Shown here: positions 6,923-13,410 of the stretch, piece by piece | How positions within the stretch are numbered: the first letter of the stretch is position 1 | How the letters are laid out: the number at the start of each line of letters is the position of its first letter | NCBI GenBank assembly: GCA_001825565.1 | Contig: MHXM01000154.1 | Location: 1 to 13,410 of the forward strand | Direction: 5' to 3' | Source: Desulfuromonadaceae bacterium GWC2_58_13 | Lineage (GTDB): Bacteria > Desulfobacterota > Desulfuromonadia > Desulfuromonadales > Trichloromonadaceae | Length of the DNA stretch: 13,410 bases | Notes under the pieces: model-generated | Database searches by the model: none | Told to the model about the DNA's origin: nothing | What the model saw: only the letters and a program-made list of their open reading frames with translations | Translations under genes and position numbers: made by a program

Positions 6923-7597
6923 TTAAAGGCAGTGGGCGAGTCGGGCCAGGGTGAATTTAGCCGTGGCCGAGCGGGGCGAGCGTTGCAGCAGGCGTTTGAG
7001 CGAGACGAGATCGTCGACATCTTCCCAGGAGGCCAGTTCTCGATAATCGATATTCAGTTCGGCGGCTCGGCGGCGGGTGGCGTCAAGCACCCGGGGGGTA
7101 CTCCAGGGGATGTCGCGAAACAGCTCCGGATGGTGGCGGTGCTCGCCAACCAGCACGTAGCCGCCATCGCCTGCCGGCACGGTAACGCAGTCGGCCCGGG
7201 CCAGGACGGCAATCGCTTCTTCGACCCTGGCCAGAGGGAGATCGGGGCTGTCCGAGCCGATCAGGACGGCCGACGTGTGGCCGTGTTCGAGCAGGGTTTT
7301 CAATGCCTGTTCCATACGTCGACCGAGGTCCCCCTCGGCCTGGGGGAACAGGGGCAGGCCGGGAAAGGCCCCGCGAAAGTATTGTTCCCGGCCTGCGTGA
7401 AAAAGCACCAGGGTAAAAGGGCCGCGGATCATTGCGCCGACGGTTTCTTCCAGACAGACCCGGTACACCTCGGCAGCTTCGGTAGCCGACAGGGGGGGGC
7501 AAAGTCGCGTCTTTACCCGTCCCGGAACCGGTTCCTTGGCGAAGATGCCCAGCACCGGGCCCAGGGAAGCCTTCTTTTCCGCCAGTTGCTGTTCCAT
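6923..7597 (-). CDS. DUF2064/TIGR04282 family GT-A-fold transferase
   Basis: A 224-residue protein of the DUF2064 family, which has a GT-A nucleotidyltransferase/glycosyltransferase fold. Seen here: the N-terminal nucleotide-binding signature LGIFAKEPVPGRVKTRL (about residues 16-32), VLIGSDSPDLP (about 115-125) and GDGGYVLVG (about 145-153). NCBI names the group arsenosugar biosynthesis glycosyltransferase, but no arsenic genes (arsM, arsS) are in this window, so I do not carry that role over. I chose the ATG at 7597: an earlier in-frame ATG at 7723 would overlap folE2 by 79 bases and add a tail unlike the family. The ribosome binding site is poor (GGTGG, about 12 bases away) and lies within DnaA-box-like sequence. 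It follows folE2 by 47 bases. Confidence 0.82.
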   Translation of the reverse strand: MEQQLAEKKASLGPVLGIFAKEPVPGRVKTRLCPPLSATEAAEVYRVCLEETVGAMIRGPFTLVLFHAGREQYFRGAFPGLPLFPQAEGDLGRRMEQALKTLLEHGHTSAVLIGSDSPDLPLARVEEAIAVLARADCVTVPAGDGGYVLVGEHRHHPELFRDIPWSTPRVLDATRRRAAELNIDYRELASWEDVDDLVSLKRLLQRSPRSATAKFTLARLAHCL

Positions 7598-7604
7598 CGA
7601 TGAC

Positions 7605-7634
7605 TTGTCCACCGTTTCCACAGACTTATCCACA
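7605..7634. promoter_or_regulatory. Cluster of DnaA-box-like sequences
   Basis: TTATCCACA at 7626-7634 is a perfect match to the DnaA-box consensus. GTTTCCACA (7614-7622) and TTGTCCACC (7605-7613) each match seven of nine bases in the same orientation, so three boxes occupy 30 bases. They fill the gap between folE2 and the DUF2064 gene. They could titrate DnaA or let it regulate the downstream gene; there is no origin-like AT-rich region or dnaA/dnaN nearby, so I do not call an origin. Confidence 0.5.
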
Positions 7635-7644
7635 GGAAGATGTT

Positions 7645-8430
7645 TTATCGGCGCTGCTCGACCAGGGCGTAGGCCGAATGGTTGTGGATCGATTCGAAAT
7701 TCTCGCATTCGACCCGGAACCACTCGATATCCTCGACGCTTTGCAGCTTTACGGTGACCGCCCGCACGATGTCCTCGACGAACATCGGGTTGTCGTAAGC
7801 CTGTTCGGTGACCGCCTTTTCATCTTCGCGTTTGAGCAGTGAGTAAATCGGAGCGCTGCCGCAGCTCTCAATCCATTCGATCAGATCCTCCAACCAGATA
7901 TGGTGACGGTCACTGCGGTAGCGGATGCGCACGCTGACGGAACTGCGCTGGTTGTGGGCGCCCCGTTCGCTGATTTCCCGGGAGCAGGGACAGAGCGAGG
8001 TGACCGGCACGGTGACGCCGAGGACGAAGTCGGCCTCATCTCCCAGACTGCCGATCATCTGGCACTGGTATTCCATCAGGCTGCGGGCGCGGGAGACCGG
8101 CGCCTGTTTTTCGATAAAATAGGGAAATTCCAGCTCCAGGTGAGCGCTGGAGGCTTCCAGCCGGTCTTTCATGTCCTGCAGGATGGTATCCATTCGCTCG
8201 ATGCTGATTTCGCCGTGGTGCTGGTTGAGAATTTCGATGAAGCGGCTCATGTGGGTTCCCTTGAAATGATGGGGAAGATCCACGTACATGTTGATCCGGG
8301 CCACGGTATGTTGTTTGTCCCTGCTTTTGTCGAGCACCACAATCGGATAGCGGATGTTTTTCACCCCCACCTTGTCGATGGGGATGTTGCGGTCGTCCCG
8401 GGACTGCTGCAGGTCAGGCATGCTGGACAT
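7645..8430 (-). CDS. folE2: GTP cyclohydrolase I, type IB (FolE2)
   Basis: FolE2 converts GTP to 7,8-dihydroneopterin triphosphate, the first step of tetrahydrofolate and of queuosine synthesis. It is the metal-flexible alternative to zinc-dependent FolE. The 261-residue protein shows the family hallmarks: VPVTSLCPCSREISERGAHN, with Cys147 and Cys149 and His159 as probable metal/active-site residues, the central MDTILQDMKDRLEASSAHL, and the C-terminal NFESIHNHSAYA. Length is typical. The ATG at 8430 has AAGGA seven bases upstream; a second ATG three codons in is less well placed. It lies 52 bases after queC on the same strand, which suggests use for 7-deazaguanine synthesis as well as folate. 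No Zur box is recognisable in the gap, though a weak 7-bp hairpin (8448-8454 with 8468-8474) is present. Confidence 0.96.
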   Translation of the reverse strand: MSSMPDLQQSRDDRNIPIDKVGVKNIRYPIVVLDKSRDKQHTVARINMYVDLPHHFKGTHMSRFIEILNQHHGEISIERMDTILQDMKDRLEASSAHLELEFPYFIEKQAPVSRARSLMEYQCQMIGSLGDEADFVLGVTVPVTSLCPCSREISERGAHNQRSSVSVRIRYRSDRHHIWLEDLIEWIESCGSAPIYSLLKREDEKAVTEQAYDNPMFVEDIVRAVTVKLQSVEDIEWFRVECENFESIHNHSAYALVEQRR

Positions 8431-8482
8431 GGTTTTTCCTTCGTCGAGGTATCCTTGAGCTGATGTCGGATACCGGTCTCGG

Positions 8483-9166
8483 TTATTGGTAAGCCACCGG
8501 ATCGCTGATACCGACTTCGGCGAATCCCTTGAGCCGGAGCCGGCAGGAGTCGCACTGGCCGCAGGCCAGGCCGGCCGGGGTGGGGTCGTAGCAGGAATGG
8601 GTGAGGGCGTAGTCGACCCCCAGCGCCAGCCCCCGGCGGATGATGTCGGCCTTGGAGAGATCGATCAACGGGGTGTGGATGCGGTAGCGGCCGATCCCTT
8701 CGACCGCGGCCCGGGTGGCCAGGTTGGCCATGGCCTCGAAGGCGGCGATATACTCGGGGCGGCAGTCGGGATAGCCCGAATAGTCGAGGGCGTTGACCCC
8801 GATGAAGATGTCGAAGGCGCCGAGCACCTCGGCCCAGCCGAGAGCGAAGGAGAGAAAGATGGTATTGCGCGCCGGCACGTAGGTGACCGGGATTTCCCCC
8901 TCCTGCACGCCGTCCTTGGGGACGGCCAGGTCCGAGGTCAGGGCGCTGCCGCCGATGCGGCGCAGGTCGATCTCGACCAGGTGGTGCTTGACGGCGCCGA
9001 TTCTGGGGGCGTATTCCTTGGCCTTGTCCAGTTCGATGCTGTGGCGTTGGCCGTAGGCGAAACTCATGGCGCAGGGGGCGAATCCCCGATCGCGGGCGAT
9101 GGCCATGCAGGTGGTGGAATCGAGTCCGCCACTGTAAAGAACCACGGCCTTTTTTGGGTTGGACAT
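8483..9166 (-). CDS. queC: 7-cyano-7-deazaguanine synthase QueC
   Basis: QueC uses ATP and ammonia to turn 7-carboxy-7-deazaguanine into preQ0, the precursor of queuosine in tRNA. The 227-residue protein has the PP-loop SGGLDST (residues 12-18) that binds ATP, the family segments VPARNTIFLSFALGWAE and NALDYSGYPDCRPE, and a C-terminal zinc site of four cysteines (Cys192, Cys202, Cys205, Cys208, in HSCYDP and ACGQCDSCR). All key residues are present. The start ATG has AGGAG six bases upstream. It sits between pyk and folE2 on the minus strand. The other pathway genes (queD, queE, queF) are not in the window. Confidence 0.97.
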   Translation of the reverse strand: MSNPKKAVVLYSGGLDSTTCMAIARDRGFAPCAMSFAYGQRHSIELDKAKEYAPRIGAVKHHLVEIDLRRIGGSALTSDLAVPKDGVQEGEIPVTYVPARNTIFLSFALGWAEVLGAFDIFIGVNALDYSGYPDCRPEYIAAFEAMANLATRAAVEGIGRYRIHTPLIDLSKADIIRRGLALGVDYALTHSCYDPTPAGLACGQCDSCRLRLKGFAEVGISDPVAYQ

Positions 9167-9190
9167 GGGATGCTCCTGGGTAAAACCGGT

Positions 9191-9272
9191 GATTGGCGAT
9201 TGGTGATTGGTAAATCCATGAAGGCGGTGGAGCGAGGTTTTTCAACCAATCGCTAATCACCAGTCACCAATG
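9191..9272. repeat. Inverted arrays of a GATTGGT heptamer between pyk and queC
   Basis: Three head-to-tail heptamers (GATTGGC, GATTGGT, GATTGGT) occupy 9191-9211. Four complementary heptamers (ACCAATC, GCTAATC, ACCAGTC, ACCAATG) occupy 9245-9272. A 33-base spacer lies between, so the whole can fold into a long imperfect hairpin. It fills most of the 114-base gap downstream of the pyk stop codon and ends 25 bases before the queC start. There is no T-run, so it is not a standard terminator. Confidence 0.8.
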
Positions 9273-9280
9273 ACGGAAGC

Positions 9281-10729
9281 TCAATGAACTTCGTAAAAAT
9301 CTCCCGTCCCCAGCCGGTGCACCTTCAGCAGGTTGGTGGTGCCGGGGGAGGAAACCGGGCTGCCCATGGTGATGACCACCACGTCGCCGCGTTGCAGAAC
9401 CCCAGCAGCCAGCACCGCCGCTTCCACCGAGCGGATCTGGGACTCGGTGTCCCCTTCGATATCGACCCGGATCGAGCGAACCCCCGCGTACAGGGTCAGC
9501 CTGCGACGGGCCGATTGGGAGGGCGTTATGGCGAAAATCGGCAGATCGGGACGGTACTTGGCGACCAGTGCCGCAGTGCTGCCGGTCTGGGTGAAGGCAA
9601 GGATGGCGGCGGCGCCGACATTTTCCGCCACCCGGCAGGCGGCCTGGCCGATGGCTTCCGGGAGGCGCCGATAGCCCAGCACTTCGCGGATCGGGTGAAA
9701 ACCCTTCTTTTTCAGAACCGGGTCCTGCTCGACATCGCTGGCCACCCGGACCATCAGCGAAACCGCCTCGACCGGGTACTTGCCGGCGGCGGTTTCCCCC
9801 GAAAGCATGATCGCGTCGGTACCGTCGAGAATGGCGTTGGCCACGTCCGAAGTTTCCGCGCGGGTCGGACGCGGGTTCTGGATCATGCTTTCCAGCATCT
9901 GGGTGGCGGTGATGACCGGCTTGCCGGCCTCGTTGCACTTGCGGATGATCCGCTTCTGGATCAGCGGAACTTTCTCGGGACTCATTTCCACCCCGAGATC
10001 GCCGCGGGCCACCATGATGCCGTCGGACGCTTCCAGAATGGCGTCGAAGTCGTCAATCGCCTGGGGCTTTTCAATCTTGGCGATGACCCGGAGATCGCTT
10101 TTCCCCTGGTAGAGGATCTCTTTCAGATCGAGGACGTCGGCGGCCTGGCGGACGAAGGACAGGGCCACGTAGTCAATTTCCTGGGTCATGCAGAAGCGCA
10201 GGTCGTCGAGGTCTTTTTCGGTCATCGCCGGGATCGACACCTTGGCGCCGGGAAGGTTGATCCCTTTACGGTCCTTGAGGAGGCCGCCGATGTGGACCCG
10301 GCAGCGCACCTCGTCGGTGCCGACGGCAAGCACCTGCAGTTCGAGCAGGCCGTCGTCGAGGAGGATCGGGTCGCCCGGCTTGACGTCCCCCGGCAGATGT
10401 TGGTAGGTGGTCGGGATGACCCCATTGTCCCCGAGCACCTCGCGGGTGGTGATGACCACCTCCTGATCGGCGGTCAGCATCATTTCGCCACCCCGCATGC
10501 GTCCGGCGCGGATTTTTGGTCCTTGCAGGTCGGCGAGAATGGCCACCGCCTGCTGGCGACGCCGGGAAAGATCGCGCAGGCGCTGGATCAGGATTGCCTT
10601 GCCGGCCTGGTCGCCGTGGGAAAAGTTGAGCCGGAAGACATCGGCGCCGGCCTCCATCAAGGCCAGCAGCATGGCTTCGGACTCGCTGGCGGGGCCAACC
10701 GTGGCGACGATTTTGGTACGCCGGAACAT
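9281..10729 (-). CDS. pyk: Pyruvate kinase
   Basis: Pyruvate kinase transfers phosphate from phosphoenolpyruvate to ADP, the last step of glycolysis, in the cytoplasm. The 482-residue protein is full length. It has the N-terminal TKIVATVGPAS and RLNFSHG (Arg33, Asn35, Ser37), a B domain at about 70-170, the KIEKP signature with catalytic lysine at about residues 218-222, GIMVARGDLGVE for metal binding, ITATQMLESM, and PTRAETSDVANAILDGTDA. The C-terminal allosteric-type domain runs from about 345 to 482. Start: ATG with AAGGAG five bases upstream. A sigma-70-type promoter lies about 80 bases ahead, in the region shared with the divergent PBP1A gene. It is probably the first gene of a pyk-queC-folE2-DUF2064 run, although the inverted heptamer repeat after it may reduce read-through. 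Confidence 0.97.
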   Translation of the reverse strand: MFRRTKIVATVGPASESEAMLLALMEAGADVFRLNFSHGDQAGKAILIQRLRDLSRRRQQAVAILADLQGPKIRAGRMRGGEMMLTADQEVVITTREVLGDNGVIPTTYQHLPGDVKPGDPILLDDGLLELQVLAVGTDEVRCRVHIGGLLKDRKGINLPGAKVSIPAMTEKDLDDLRFCMTQEIDYVALSFVRQAADVLDLKEILYQGKSDLRVIAKIEKPQAIDDFDAILEASDGIMVARGDLGVEMSPEKVPLIQKRIIRKCNEAGKPVITATQMLESMIQNPRPTRAETSDVANAILDGTDAIMLSGETAAGKYPVEAVSLMVRVASDVEQDPVLKKKGFHPIREVLGYRRLPEAIGQAACRVAENVGAAAILAFTQTGSTAALVAKYRPDLPIFAITPSQSARRRLTLYAGVRSIRVDIEGDTESQIRSVEAAVLAAGVLQRGDVVVITMGSPVSSPGTTNLLKVHRLGTGDFYEVH

Positions 10730-10806
10730 GGGTTCTCCTTGGCGTCTTTAGCCAGACGCAACAGGTTGTTTTTAAAGGACTCCGGTTGAGCTGGGAGAAG
10801 GGTGGA

Positions 10807-10835
10807 ACTATAGCATACCGCCGCCCAAACGGCAA
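10807..10835 (-). promoter_or_regulatory. Sigma-70 promoter of pyk
   Basis: On the minus strand, TTGCCG (10830-10835, four of six) and TATAGT (10807-10812, five of six) are exactly 17 bases apart, with a T-rich stretch just upstream of the -35 that could act as an UP element. Transcription would begin near 10800, about 70 bases before the pyk ATG. The 177-base gap must also hold the promoter of the divergent PBP1A gene, for which I find only a weak AT-rich candidate near 10865-10874. Confidence 0.68.
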
Positions 10836-10906
10836 AAAAATTGGCCAACCAAAGGCGTTTGTGATATTTATACAGACTTCTCTTAACACCGAGGCTAATC
10901 CCGTCC

Positions 10907-13312
10907 ATGTCCGTACGAAGCATTCTGCGATTTATCCTGCTGGCCGGCCTAGGCCTGGGGCTGACCGGCATCGGCGCCTTGGTCGGCGCCTATTTTTACG
11001 TTTCCGGTTCGCTGCCCAAGGTCGACACCCTGGCCGACTATCGGCCACCGATCATCAGTCGGGTTTTCAGCGACGACGGCGCGGTCATCGCCGAGTTCTA
11101 TCGCGAGCGGCGAATCGTGGTGCCGGTGTCGCGAATGCCCCAGCCGTTGCTGCAGGCTTTTGTCTCGGCGGAAGACTCCAATTTTTTCCAGCACCAGGGG
11201 ATCGACCTGCTCTCGATTCTTCGGGCGGCGCTGAAAAATCTCAAGGCCGGCGGTATCGTCCAGGGGGGAAGCACCATTACCCAGCAGGTGGCCAAGAGCA
11301 TGCTGCTCTCCCCCGAGAAGAAGTTCTCCCGCAAGTTCAAGGAAGCGATTCTCGCCTGGCGCATGGAGCAGCGGCTGTCGAAGGAAGAGATTCTCCATCT
11401 TTACCTGAATCAGATCTATCTCGGCCACGCCGCTTATGGGGTCCAGGCCGCCGCCGAAAACTATTTCGACAAGAACGTCGAAGATCTGACCCTGGCCGAA
11501 TGCGCCATCCTGGCCGGTTTGCCCCAGGCTCCCAGCCGGTATTCGCCTTACCGGCATTTTGCCAAGGCCAAGGAACGTCAGAAATACGTGCTCGGGCGCA
11601 TGCTCGAAGAGAAATACATCAGCGCCGAAGAAGCGGCTGCGGCGTTGCGGGAGGAAGTAACGATTCACCCCCGCACCAACGTTCATATCCGCGAAGCGGC
11701 GTACTTCGCCGAGCAGGTCCGCCGGCATCTCGAACAGACCTATGGCGAGGAACGTCTGTACACCGCCGGGCTGCAAGTATATACCACCATGAACCTGGCC
11801 ATGCAGCAGGCCGCCCAACGGGCGGTGCAGGAGAATCTGCGGGATTATGATCGGCGCACCGGCTATCGGGGACCGCAGAAGGTCCTTGATGCCGCCACGG
11901 CGGAAGCTTTTCTCCAGGAACAGATTGCCTTCCTGGCGGAAAATCCCCCCCAGGTCGGTACCTTTCTCGATGCGATCTTAAGTGGATCGACCGATCAGGC
12001 CCTGCAGGTGCGGATCGGCGACCGGTCCGGGGATATCCCGCGCAAGGGGCTGGATTGGGCCGGAACGGTGCGGGTCGTCGCGGCCGGCCAGAAACCCATG
12101 GGCAATGCCGAGGGGAAGGAAACCCGGCTGCCGATCGGATCGCTGCTTCTGGTCCGGGTAGAAAAGCTTCGCGAGGACGGCGGTCTTGGGTTGTCCCTGG
12201 CCCAGGAGCCACAGGCCCAGGGAGCGCTGGTGGCCTTGGACCCGCATACCGGCCAGGTCAAGGCCATGGTCGGAGGTTACGATTTTTACGCCAGCCAGTT
12301 CAACCGGGTCATCCAGGCCCACCGTCTGCCGGGTTCAGCCATCAAGCCGATTATTTACGCTGCCGCTCTTGACAAGGGGTACACCCCGGCCACGGTGATC
12401 CTCGACACGCCCCTGGTTTACCGGGGGACGACCGCGTCCGGAGAAGAAACCGAGTGGAAACCGAAAAACTACGAGAAAAAGTTCAACGGACCGACCTCGT
12501 TTCGCAGTGCCTTGACCCACTCGCAAAACATCATCACCATCAAAATTCTCGAAGATATCGGGGTCGGTTACACGGTCAACTATGCCCGCAAGCTCGGCAT
12601 CGCCTCACCCCTCAATCGCGACCTGACCCTGGCTCTCGGCTCCTCGGCCCTGACCCCTTTGGAGTTGGCCACGGCGTATAGCGTTTTCGCCAACGGCGGG
12701 GTGCGCATTTCTCCGGCGTACATCACCCGGATCGCCAACCGTGACGGTCGGGTCCTCGAGTCGGTCGACCCCGGCGACTTTCCCGGCGGGCTGGCCGACG
12801 ACCAGCGCCTGATCAAATTGACGCCCGAGCGGGTCATTTCACCGGAAACCGCCTATCTGATCACCAATCTGATGGAAAGCGTGATCCGCGACGGCACCGG
12901 TCGCCGGGCTCGCGAGCTGGGACGGCCGGCGGCCGGTAAAACCGGGACCACCAACGACCTCAAGGATGCCTGGTTCGCCGGTTATGTGCCTCAGCTGGTG
13001 GCGGTAGCCTGGACCGGCTATGACCAGGAACGGCCGCTGGGCAAAAAAGAAACCGGAGCCCGGGCGGCATTGCCGGCCTGGCTGAGCTTCATGAAAGAAG
13101 CGGTCAAGCAGTTCGAGCCCCGGGATTTTACCGTTCCCGACGATATCGAGTTTCGTCCCATCGATCCCCTGACCGGGTTGCTCGCGTCGGAGGATAGCGC
13201 CGAGGCCCGGATCGAGGTTTTTGCCCCCGGATCGGTACCCACCCGTTACGCCATCGACGAGCAGCGCCCGACGGCCAAAGACTTTTTTAAAATCGATCTG
13301 AACGATTATTGA
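10907..13312 (+). CDS. mrcA: Class A penicillin-binding protein 1A (bifunctional glycosyltransferase/transpeptidase)
   Basis: This enzyme polymerises lipid II into glycan strands and cross-links them at the outer face of the inner membrane. The 801-residue protein has a membrane anchor at about residues 8-32. The GT51 domain (about 55-230) contains EDSNFFQHQGID with catalytic Glu89, GGSTITQQ (120-127), RKFKEAILAWRMEQ and KEEILHLYLNQIYLG. An OB-like insert lies at about 310-435. The transpeptidase domain carries all three motifs: SAIK with nucleophile Ser477 and Lys480, SQN at 539-541, and KTGT at 678-681. The C-terminal tail is short (about 740-801). No motif is lost. The chosen ATG has only a weak GAGG about 12 bases upstream. 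It is transcribed away from pyk. The symbol follows the E. coli PBP1A naming; ponA or pbpA would be equally acceptable. Confidence 0.96.
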   Translation: MSVRSILRFILLAGLGLGLTGIGALVGAYFYVSGSLPKVDTLADYRPPIISRVFSDDGAVIAEFYRERRIVVPVSRMPQPLLQAFVSAEDSNFFQHQGIDLLSILRAALKNLKAGGIVQGGSTITQQVAKSMLLSPEKKFSRKFKEAILAWRMEQRLSKEEILHLYLNQIYLGHAAYGVQAAAENYFDKNVEDLTLAECAILAGLPQAPSRYSPYRHFAKAKERQKYVLGRMLEEKYISAEEAAAALREEVTIHPRTNVHIREAAYFAEQVRRHLEQTYGEERLYTAGLQVYTTMNLAMQQAAQRAVQENLRDYDRRTGYRGPQKVLDAATAEAFLQEQIAFLAENPPQVGTFLDAILSGSTDQALQVRIGDRSGDIPRKGLDWAGTVRVVAAGQKPMGNAEGKETRLPIGSLLLVRVEKLREDGGLGLSLAQEPQAQGALVALDPHTGQVKAMVGGYDFYASQFNRVIQAHRLPGSAIKPIIYAAALDKGYTPATVILDTPLVYRGTTASGEETEWKPKNYEKKFNGPTSFRSALTHSQNIITIKILEDIGVGYTVNYARKLGIASPLNRDLTLALGSSALTPLELATAYSVFANGGVRISPAYITRIANRDGRVLESVDPGDFPGGLADDQRLIKLTPERVISPETAYLITNLMESVIRDGTGRRARELGRPAAGKTGTTNDLKDAWFAGYVPQLVAVAWTGYDQERPLGKKETGARAALPAWLSFMKEAVKQFEPRDFTVPDDIEFRPIDPLTGLLASEDSAEARIEVFAPGSVPTRYAIDEQRPTAKDFFKIDLNDY

Positions 13313-13334
13313 TAACGGATGGGAGCGGTCCCGA

Positions 13335-13374
13335 TGTAAGACTTTCCGACAGTTTTTTTGCGGAATTTCTTACA
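13335..13374. repeat. Imperfect inverted repeat downstream of the PBP1A gene
   Basis: Arms 13335-13348 (TGTAAGACTTTCCG) and 13361-13374 pair over 12 of 14 positions, with a two-base internal mismatch, around a 12-base loop that includes T7. It begins 23 bases after the PBP1A stop. There is no T-run after the stem, so it is a poor intrinsic terminator. It could be a dyad operator or part of the control region of a gene starting beyond the window. No gene is visible in 13313-13410. Confidence 0.55.
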
Positions 13375-13410
13375 GTCCATTCATGTTGAAATGGCTATGC
13401 TCTCAGATTT

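Noticed and set aside
7605..7634. Replication origin
   Set aside because: Only one perfect box, no AT-rich unwinding region, and no dnaA, dnaN or gyrB nearby.
7598..7723. N-terminal extension of the DUF2064 protein to an earlier ATG
   Set aside because: It would overlap the folE2 coding end by 79 bases and add 42 residues with no family resemblance. The segment VDKSVETVDKSS in it is simply the DnaA-box-like DNA translated.
9191..9272. CRISPR-like array
   Set aside because: The units are seven bases long with no spacers between them, and there are no cas genes.
9284..10789. A 501-codon open frame on the plus strand
   Set aside because: It is exactly antisense to pyk, whose protein has every family motif. 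The antisense frame has low-complexity composition and no ribosome binding site; it stays open because of GC-rich codon use.
10786..11850. A 354-codon open frame overlapping the 5' part of the PBP1A gene
   Set aside because: It is a shifted reading of the same DNA, rich in Arg/Gly/Pro; the PBP1A frame holds all catalytic motifs.

Overview
The window reads as chromosomal DNA of a Gram-negative bacterium with fairly GC-rich, uniform coding sequence. The gene order, the lipoprotein form of the TPR protein, the FolE2 route and the style of the intergenic repeats fit a Desulfuromonadales/Geobacter-type lineage (former Deltaproteobacteria). This placement is inferred from general gene style; no rRNA or other phylogenetic marker is present.

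Layout. (1) Positions 1-930, plus strand: three tandem paralogous genes for very small proteins, each a Sec signal peptide followed by one membrane span. The first carries an exact 57-bp in-frame duplication of its start codon and signal peptide. A clear intrinsic terminator follows the third. (2) Positions 1084-5994, minus strand: a complete Tol-Pal operon, transcribed tolQ-tolR-tolA-tolB-pal-cpoB. It has a good sigma-70 promoter ahead of tolQ, a probable internal promoter ahead of pal and a 19-bp-stem terminator after cpoB. (3) Positions 6083-6691, minus strand: a stand-alone HD-domain hydrolase resembling the C-terminal HD region of bacterial tRNA nucleotidyltransferases. (4) Positions 6692-6922: intergenic DNA with a 126-bp palindromic repeat-like element and an adjoining perfect 14-bp hairpin. 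(5) Positions 6923-10729, minus strand: pyk, queC, folE2 and a DUF2064/TIGR04282 GT-A-fold transferase, probably read from a promoter ahead of pyk. There is an inverted heptamer repeat between pyk and queC and a DnaA-box-like cluster between folE2 and the DUF2064 gene. (6) Positions 10907-13312, plus strand, divergent from pyk: a complete class A penicillin-binding protein of PBP1A type. (7) The last 98 bases hold no gene start I can support, only an imperfect inverted repeat.

How the genes work together. TolQRA forms a proton-motive-force-driven inner-membrane motor. It acts on TolB and the peptidoglycan-bound lipoprotein Pal to constrict the outer membrane at division, and CpoB links this machine to PBP-driven wall synthesis. 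A PBP1A lies in the same window, but about 5 kb away and in a separate transcription unit. FolE2 makes dihydroneopterin triphosphate, the entry point to folate and to 7-deazaguanine (queuosine) synthesis; QueC makes preQ0 later in that route. Pyruvate kinase is a glycolytic gene with no obvious link to its neighbours.

Most of the window is ordinary housekeeping DNA. The least explained parts are the small-membrane-protein cluster with its duplicated leader, the palindromic element at 6724-6849, and the cluster of DnaA-like boxes at 7605-7634. I see no phage, insertion sequence, CRISPR array, tRNA or rRNA.
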